DNA from: Opitutus sp.
GTDB lineage: Bacteria > Verrucomicrobiota > Verrucomicrobiae > Opitutales > Opitutaceae
Direction of reading: 5' to 3'
Assembly (NCBI GenBank): GCA_009695065.1
Contig: SIBR01000001.1
Coordinates: 62,001 to 126,000 of the forward strand
Length of the DNA: 64,000 nucleotides
Shown: piece by piece, positions 58,422 through 64,000 of the stretch
Position numbering within the stretch: position 1 is the first letter of the stretch
Layout of the letters: each line of letters opens with the position of its first letter
The notes under the pieces: generated by a model
What the model was told of the DNA's origin: nothing
Database searches by the model: none
What the model saw: the letters and a program-made list of their open reading frames with translations, nothing else
Program-made: the position numbers and the translations under genes

Positions 58422-60356
58422 TCACGGCGACAGGAGCTCGCTGAACAGCCGACGCTCGATCAAGTCCGGTTTCTTCGCGTTGAATTCGTTGGCCTGGATC
58501 ATCGCGCCCGAATGAAACCAGACCCCCATCAATTCGCCATTCCGGGTGATCGCCGGCAGCGCGCGAGGATCGCTCGCCTTGCCCGCCACTGTGCGGTTAG
58601 CCCAGCCCCGCGCCGGGCCGGCGAAGGTGCGCACCCAGTATTCGCGCTCGTTGGAGAGCACGAGATCGTCGTCCCCGTCGGCATCGAGATCCACGAACCG
58701 CAGGCCCTGGTCGGCGCCGCGCGCATCCACGACACATCCCGGTGTGGGCAGGGCGAAGGACGCGCGGGTCCATTGTGCATTCGTGGAGTTCCATAAAAAC
58801 ACGGCGTTCTGGGTGTCGTTGTTCACGATCAGATCGGAAAAACCGTCGCCATTCAGATCGCGGAAACGCACACCGCGGTCGACGCCATCGCGCGCAGTGA
58901 ACAGCGGTGAGCCATCGGCCTCGGCGGGCAACCGACTCTTCTGCTCTACCCACCGGCCGTTTTCGAAATGCCAAACCGCCGCCCGTTGCGCGGTGGCCAC
59001 CGCCAGACCGGCCCGACCGTCGGGCGCCGCGGTGAAAAAGCGCACGCCCGTCGGCTCGGACCGCGCACCGTTCTCCGTCGTCACCAACGCCACGGGCAGC
59101 GGCGTTTCGCGCCAGCGTTTCTCCGCGGGCTGCCAGACACGGGTGATCTGGCGGTGCGAGTTGCCGATGACGACATCGAGGAAGCCGTCGCCATTCACGT
59201 CGATGAGCCGCACGCCGTTGTCCGCGCCCGTGGCCGAGCGCAGCGGGGTGCCGGCGAGGAGATTCGTCGTGAGACGATCGAGAATCTCCCGGCAGTTGAG
59301 AAACTTGACGCGCCGCCCGTAGGTGCGGTCGGCGTAGTCGACCAGCGCCGCCGGGTGCGCCGGTAGGCAGTAGCCGTGGGGATGAAAGCAAATCGTCTGC
59401 AACCCCTGCTTGACCACCACGAGGTCCAGCGCGCGCTGCCAATCCTCCACGACAAGCGGACTGCCGGCCTGGTAGGCATGCACCCCGTGTGCGTCACCCG
59501 GCATCACGGGCGGCAATTCCCAGAGGAGGCCGTTGATGACGTAGGGATACGGGTAGTTGATGACCGTGTTGACGAACTGCTTGGTGAACGGAATGCCCGT
59601 GACAAAGCGACCGAACCGCTCGCGGCCTTCCCCATCGAGCACCCGGTCGCGCGGCAGCGTTTGGTCCGCGGAGGTGAAGATCATGAAAATGCTGCTGTCC
59701 AGCGCGAGAAAATCCCCGGCGCCGGTCCGCCGCGGAAAAACTTCCGTGTAGAAACGCGGCGAAGTCGTGTTGCGCGCGTCGCAGCCCGGCATCCGCCACG
59801 CCACGGGCGAACGACCGGTGGCAACCTTGAGACCCGCGACGCAATCGAGGAAATCGCGAATGCACCATTCGAGGCTGTCACCCCGGCCGGACGGATCGGT
59901 GCGAAAATAAGGCACGGGGTGCGAAAAGGTGTGCGCCTCGATGGACAATCCCTCCTGCAACATCCGCTGCAGCCACGCATCGCCCCGGTCCGCCTGGAGC
60001 GTGTAAATCGAGATCGGTGCGCGCCCGTCAATCTTTTGCAGCCGCTCGATCGTCGGCTGCAGGAACTGATAATAGAACGGCGGCAATTTTGCGAGGGCCA
60101 TCAACTTGAACGGCGAATTCGAACGCCCCATGTCGTCGATCGAAAGTTGGACGACCGCGTCAACCCCCTCCTCCCCCACCCACATGGGCGTGGTGAGCTT
60201 CGCCGTCGCCAAGTCCGGATAGTAGGGATCCAACGCATCGAGGTAGGCGAACCGCGAACCCACCCGGTCGTCGGCCCGTGCCACCGCGAGGCTGGCCGCC
60301 AGCGTGAAGCCGGCCCACGCCCACCGCCAAATCCGCCCGCTCGGCCGCAACATCAT
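58422..60356 (-). CDS. NodB-like polysaccharide deacetylase fused to FG-GAP repeats
   Basis: 644 residues with a signal peptide (WAWAGFTLAASLAVARA). N-terminal about 380 residues have NodB-fold cues: VQLSIDDMGRSN (motif 1, Asp74-Asp75), IEAHTFSHPVPYF (His142, His146), and CFHPHGYCLPAH. Then come FG-GAP/VCBS repeats with Asp-rich calcium loops: DVNGDGFLDVVIGN, DLNGDGFSDLIVNN, DLDADGDDDLVLSN. It would act on acetylated glycans outside the inner membrane. Its ATG overlaps the stop of the upstream cytochrome protein (ATGA), so the two are coupled. The deacetylase catalytic set is inferred from partial motifs. Confidence 0.75.
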   Translation of the reverse strand: MMLRPSGRIWRWAWAGFTLAASLAVARADDRVGSRFAYLDALDPYYPDLATAKLTTPMWVGEEGVDAVVQLSIDDMGRSNSPFKLMALAKLPPFYYQFLQPTIERLQKIDGRAPISIYTLQADRGDAWLQRMLQEGLSIEAHTFSHPVPYFRTDPSGRGDSLEWCIRDFLDCVAGLKVATGRSPVAWRMPGCDARNTTSPRFYTEVFPRRTGAGDFLALDSSIFMIFTSADQTLPRDRVLDGEGRERFGRFVTGIPFTKQFVNTVINYPYPYVINGLLWELPPVMPGDAHGVHAYQAGSPLVVEDWQRALDLVVVKQGLQTICFHPHGYCLPAHPAALVDYADRTYGRRVKFLNCREILDRLTTNLLAGTPLRSATGADNGVRLIDVNGDGFLDVVIGNSHRQITRVWQPAEKRWRETPLPVALVTTENGARSEPTGVRFFTAAPDGRAGLAVATAQRAAVWHFENGRWVEQKSRLPAEADGSPLFTARDGVDRGVRFRDLNGDGFSDLIVNNDTQNAVFLWNSTNAQWTRASFALPTPGCVVDARGADQGLRFVDLDADGDDDLVLSNEREYWVRTFAGPARGWANRTVAGKASDPRALPAITRNGELMGVWFHSGAMIQANEFNAKKPDLIERRLFSELLSP

Positions 60357-63300
60357 TTGAGGCTGTAGAGGTATTCGAGCAGATCGTTGAGCTGCTGCGC
60401 CGTCATGGTTTTTTCCAGACCCTCCGGCATGAAGGAAACCTCCGACGGTGCGATCGACTGGAGGTCCGTCCGCGCAATGCGCGTTTCCGCGAGCGAGACG
60501 GAACGCAGGTAGACCGCATCGGACGTTTCCCGGGCGATGGGCCCGTGGGCGGTCTGGCCGTCTTTCAACTTGAGCGTGTACGCACGGAAGTCCGGCACGA
60601 TGGTGGAACTCGGAAACACGATCGATTCGAGGAGCGCGACGGTGCGGCGAATGGCCCCGATGCGCGAGAGATCCGGCCCGAGCCGGCCGCCCCGCCCGTT
60701 CACCTCATGACAGACCGAACACATGGCTTCCTTCGAAAAGAACACTTGCTCGCCCCGCTTGGGATCGGCCGCGGCCGAACTCATTTCGAAACCGAGCTTG
60801 CCGAGGTACTGCGCTTGTTCGGCCAGGGTCTGATGCCGGCGCTCGAACAACGGCTGCGCCGCCGTGCGCACCTCCGCCGAAGGCATCGGGCCAAAAATCT
60901 CCTCCAGTTCGTCGGCCGTCACCGCACTCGCGCCGGGCGAAACCACCAGTGCCCGGGCGAGGGCCACGGCCGTCTGGGCGTCCCGGGTATTGTGAAACGC
61001 CGGGGTGAGCAGCGGCGCGGTGAGCGGACCGGCGGTCGCGATAAATTTGATGAGCGCCAGGCGTTGCGCCGGATCGAGCCGCGCTGTCCCCAACGTGGTG
61101 GCAGCCGTCACCGGCAGCAGCGGATCGCCCGCCGCGGTCAACTGGGCGGTGAGCCGCTCGAAGGTCGCCGCATCGAGGGCCGTGCGGGGCGCGCGAGTGG
61201 CGAGCGCCGCTGTGCGGATCTCGGCGGAGACGTCCGTGCGTCCACCCAGTTCGCCGAGCACCTTGTCCAGCGTCGCCAGCTTGCGCAGCCGCACCACCGT
61301 CAGGGCCTCGCGTTGCAACACGGCTTCCGAACCGCGCAGGATTCTCTCCAACGCGTCGAGCCAGACCGGTGGCATCGCATCGAGCTGGCTGCGACCAAGC
61401 ACGCCGAGGAGTTCGCGCCGCGTGGCCAGCGGTGTCGTCCCGTCGACGAGGGCCCGGGCGACGAACTGCTGCACCTTGTCGTCTGACGCGGACGCCTGCA
61501 ATGCGGTCCCCAGTGCCTGGGTCCGGGCTTCGTCGAGCGCCGGGTGGTGCACCCACTTCGCCACCACCAAGAGGAGTTCCGGCGTCCAGCCGGGCCGGTG
61601 GGCCAGGGTCTCGACCACGGCGGTTTGCAGGTCGAGATCTTCACTGGCAAGGAGCGGCGCCAGATGGGCCCGCGTCAGTTGAGCGTTCGTGCCGTGGATG
61701 AACGTGCTGCCGCGATAGGGATTGACCGCGCGGTTGCCCACGTTGCGCGGCAATTCAGGAGCGGGACGTTCGACGCCGTTCATCTGATCGACCGCGATCA
61801 GCCCGGCCCGCCGCACTCGCGGATTCGGGTCCTGCAGCGCAACCAGCGTGGCATCGAAGGCCCCGATGCGAATGAGCGCATAGATCAGGCTGTGCTCCAG
61901 GAACGGATCGAGGGCGCCGCGACGCAGGCTCGCGAGCAGTGGCTGGACCGCCTCGGCCCGGCCGATCCGCCCGAGCGCCTCCGCCGCTTTTCGGCGTTGG
62001 GGCGCACCGTCGTACACCACGATCCGCGTCAGAGCCGGAAGCGACGCACGATCGCGTTCGACGCCCACGCAGTGCAAGGCCACCTCGCGCAGATTCGCGT
62101 CCGGGTGGTCGAGCGCGGCACGCACCGCCGCCCGCGCCTCGGCGGTGCCGATGCGGGAAAGAACATAGACGGCTTCCCGGCGCGACCGGGAGGCGTCCGC
62201 CGCATTTCCCCGCACCAGCGATGCGAGCGGAGCGACGGCGGCGTTCCCGCGCTTGACGAGTTCCTCCACGGCACGCGCACCGACCTTCGGATTTGGCCCG
62301 GTCAACAATCCCACCAGCTGCCCGGGGGGCAACGTGCCCCACGCAAGCTGGTTGCCCCACGGATCGTCGCTCCGCGGTGCAGTGGCGCGACGGACGCGAT
62401 AGATCGAACCCGTCACCTCCGCCTTGGCGATCTTCTGGGTGGGGCACGCGTAGTTGAACCACGAGCCCATATCGACCACGAGCACACTGCCGTCGGCATC
62501 CTCGAGAACGTCGGTGGGATGGAAGTCCCAATCGGTGGTGACGATGAAATCTTTATCGACCGAACGCAGCGTCGCACCGTCGCGGATCAGCGAGTGTTGC
62601 TGGATCCGCCGCACGTTGAACTGCGTCGACAGCAGCGAGCCACGGAAGCCGGGCCCGAAGTGATCCGACTCCAGCCGAACGAGACCGCAAAGCGCCGCCG
62701 GATAGGCCGCGCTGAAGGCCGTGAGCGGTTGCAGCAGCGGACCGGTACGGGGAAATTCCGCGAGCGTCGGTTCGTCATGCCGCGGATAAACGCCCCCTTC
62801 GACATAGTGGAGCAGCATATCGCCGGGATATTGGTCCGCCGTGCCGATGAGATCGCCGGTCTCGGTGAACGCCAGTTCCACGGGGTTGTCGAAACCGCCG
62901 CCCGCGACGCGTTCGAGCCCCGTGCCATCGTGCCGGCAACGCCACACGAGCGAAGCGAGGCCTTCCAGATGCTGGCCTTCGCGCGTGTCGATCCGATAAC
63001 CGTGACGCCCCTGGGTCCAGTAGAGCCAGCCGTCGGGTCCGGCAAACGGCCCGTGGATGTCGCAGCCGTTGCCGGTGAAACCGAAACGGCCGACGAGTTC
63101 CTCGCGCCGGTCGGCAACGCCGTCGCCATCGGTGTCGGTGAGTTTCCAAATCGCCGGGTGCGACGCCACATAGACCGCGCCATCGCGCCACAACACGCCC
63201 TGCGGAAAAATCAACTGGTCGGCGAAGACCGTGCGCTTGTCGAATTTGCCGTCGCCGTTCGTGTCCTCCAGCATGACGATCCGGCCGAGTTTCAGCGGTA

Positions 63301-63535
63301 CGATCTCGGGGCCGGGCAGATTCTTTCCCGTGCCCTCGGCGACAAAGAGCCGGCCGCGATCGTCGAAGCACGCGAAAAGCGGATACTTCACCAGCGGATC
63401 GGCCGCCACCTGCTCGACCACGACACCGTCGGCGGTGCGAAACGCATCGGCGCAACGACCGGGTGAAAGGCCAAGGCCCGCGGCCAGGCCAAGGGCAAAC
63501 CCGCGAAGGGGTGTTTGGAAGAGCAGCGAAGTCAT
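60353..63535 (-). CDS. PVC-type propeller/HEAT/haem protein (1060 residues)
   Basis: Signal peptide LRGFALGLAAGLGLSPGRCA. Propeller with VKYPLFACFDDRGRLFVAEGTG, DTNGDGKFDKRTVFADQLIFPQG and DTDGDGVADRREELVGRFG loops; HEAT-like section (SRRREAVYVLSRIGTAEARAA, RRKAAEALGRIGRAEAVQPL); C-terminal haem site CSVCHEVNGRGGRLGPDLSRIG (Cys939-His943) and a last block SEVSFMPEGLEKTMTAQQLNDLLEYLYSL typical of the planctomycete haem-binding domain. The same basic plan as 55018-57552, but longer. Start MTSLLFQTPLRG at 63533-63535; ATGA overlap with the deacetylase gene. Probably a periplasmic sugar dehydrogenase in a module with the NodB-like protein and ThuA-like protein. Confidence 0.88.
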   Translation of the reverse strand: MTSLLFQTPLRGFALGLAAGLGLSPGRCADAFRTADGVVVEQVAADPLVKYPLFACFDDRGRLFVAEGTGKNLPGPEIVPLKLGRIVMLEDTNGDGKFDKRTVFADQLIFPQGVLWRDGAVYVASHPAIWKLTDTDGDGVADRREELVGRFGFTGNGCDIHGPFAGPDGWLYWTQGRHGYRIDTREGQHLEGLASLVWRCRHDGTGLERVAGGGFDNPVELAFTETGDLIGTADQYPGDMLLHYVEGGVYPRHDEPTLAEFPRTGPLLQPLTAFSAAYPAALCGLVRLESDHFGPGFRGSLLSTQFNVRRIQQHSLIRDGATLRSVDKDFIVTTDWDFHPTDVLEDADGSVLVVDMGSWFNYACPTQKIAKAEVTGSIYRVRRATAPRSDDPWGNQLAWGTLPPGQLVGLLTGPNPKVGARAVEELVKRGNAAVAPLASLVRGNAADASRSRREAVYVLSRIGTAEARAAVRAALDHPDANLREVALHCVGVERDRASLPALTRIVVYDGAPQRRKAAEALGRIGRAEAVQPLLASLRRGALDPFLEHSLIYALIRIGAFDATLVALQDPNPRVRRAGLIAVDQMNGVERPAPELPRNVGNRAVNPYRGSTFIHGTNAQLTRAHLAPLLASEDLDLQTAVVETLAHRPGWTPELLLVVAKWVHHPALDEARTQALGTALQASASDDKVQQFVARALVDGTTPLATRRELLGVLGRSQLDAMPPVWLDALERILRGSEAVLQREALTVVRLRKLATLDKVLGELGGRTDVSAEIRTAALATRAPRTALDAATFERLTAQLTAAGDPLLPVTAATTLGTARLDPAQRLALIKFIATAGPLTAPLLTPAFHNTRDAQTAVALARALVVSPGASAVTADELEEIFGPMPSAEVRTAAQPLFERRHQTLAEQAQYLGKLGFEMSSAAADPKRGEQVFFSKEAMCSVCHEVNGRGGRLGPDLSRIGAIRRTVALLESIVFPSSTIVPDFRAYTLKLKDGQTAHGPIARETSDAVYLRSVSLAETRIARTDLQSIAPSEVSFMPEGLEKTMTAQQLNDLLEYLYSLK

Positions 63536-63746
63536 CGGGGAATCAAGCGGAGAGCGTGGCGCGGGACAGAGAGGCCCTGGATTCCGATTGCCACCGACTG
63601 GCACGGCAGGTCGCCGGGCCGTCGTCAGCAAAGGGACGGACATATCCCTCGTAAGAAAATCGCGCGGATCGCAAGCCGATATCGACCGCACCGGAGCATT
63701 CGCCGGGCGATTGAACCGCTCCCCTCGAACGCTAACTGCCCGCCGA

Positions 63747-64000
63747 CTACCGATCGACCGCCCACGCCACGCTGTTGACGAGCAGCCGGCGGAACTCGGC
63801 GTTCTTGAAATCCTCGGCATCGCCGAGTGACGTGTAGAAAATCCGTGCGTCGCGCGGTCCGTAGCGCCGGGTCCAGGCCACCGGCTCGGACTTCAGTTCG
63901 ATCTTCTGGCCGACCGCAACGGGCGTCGTGCCGACCAACAGGGGCATGGCGTCCGGCACCAGCGGGCTGACGATGTAAAGGGGACAGTGACCAACCAGCT
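63747..64000 (-). CDS. ThuA-like protein, N-terminus outside window
   Basis: Only the last about 84 codons are visible, in frame to the window end: LVGHCPLYIVSPLVPDAMPLLVG, then PVAWTRRYGPRDARIFYTSLGDAEDFKNAEFRRLLVNSVAWAVDR. The combination of PVAWxxxYGxxRIFYTSLG and a terminal FRRLLxNxxxWAxxR is typical of ThuA-like (trehalose utilisation) domains, a glutamine-amidotransferase fold common in PVC bacteria and near 3-keto-sugar genes. Lies 211 bp upstream of the haem protein gene, same strand. The ThuA family can act on 3-keto-glycosides, as does DUF1080, also present in the window. Confidence 0.8.
   Translation of the reverse strand, partial: LVGHCPLYIVSPLVPDAMPLLVGTTPVAVGQKIELKSEPVAWTRRYGPRDARIFYTSLGDAEDFKNAEFRRLLVNSVAWAVDR

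Noticed and set aside
1..64000. tRNA, rRNA, riboswitch or CRISPR array
   Set aside because: Read for conserved T-loop GGTTCRA blocks, rRNA signatures and regularly spaced repeats; none convincing was found, though a covariance search was not possible.

Overview
The window is high-GC, gene-dense bacterial chromosome. The gene content points to the Planctomycetes-Verrucomicrobia group: a PSCyt1/PSD1 plus DUF1501 pair, large secreted proteins with a sorbosone-dehydrogenase-like propeller and a C-terminal haem site, DUF1080, tandem DUF4159, a DUF4175 protein in a MoxR/DUF58/BatA operon, and a ThuA-like protein. My best guess is Verrucomicrobiota near Opitutaceae; no rRNA or other marker is present to prove it.

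Layout. 1-2641 (minus): isochorismate synthase (cut by the window edge) and methionyl-tRNA synthetase. 2782-4476: a NarL-type two-component pair whose response regulator is broken by two frameshifts, followed by a small frameshifted DUF1737-like gene. 4809-7717: divergent Tat-exported glycosidase-like protein and DUF1080 protein. 8038-16526: a nucleobase/amide-flavoured neighbourhood (HD nucleotidase, two RidA proteins, amidase, amidohydrolase, AzgA-type purine permease, exported isochorismatase-family hydrolase, nucleoside symporter). 16581-17024: frameshifted prepilin-like gene. 17253-19932: ceramidase-family protein next to an ENPP-type phosphodiesterase. 20121-24132: PSD1 cytochrome protein and DUF1501 protein. 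24161-40313 (minus): a nine-gene operon running from a TPR/HExxH protein through two DUF4159 proteins, MoxR, DUF58, BatA and DUF4175 to a VWA/amidotransferase-like membrane protein and a caspase-fold protein without the catalytic cysteine. Several junctions are 1-4 bp overlaps.

40314-42103 is non-coding and carries repeat elements and a histidine-kinase remnant. 42104-45492 is a manganese module: an outer-membrane protein, an MntH transporter and a universal stress protein, divergent from a DtxR/MntR-type regulator, with a perfect 11-bp-arm palindrome between them. 45523-46316 is a frameshifted outer-membrane protein gene. 46463-50232 holds a fused ABC permease, an EamA transporter and an exported metallo-beta-lactamase-fold protein. 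50688-53129 encodes a large multipass membrane protein with a beta-rich tail. 53127-53588 is a decayed IS-like element bounded by inverted repeats in which the stop codons of both convergent neighbours lie. 53586-64000 holds a TPR protein, two haem-containing PVC-type proteins, a PIG-L deacetylase, a NodB-like/FG-GAP fusion and a partial ThuA-like protein.

Six apparent single-base frameshifts fall in four short genes while the long genes are intact. This may be real gene decay or local consensus error. No tRNA, rRNA or CRISPR array was seen.
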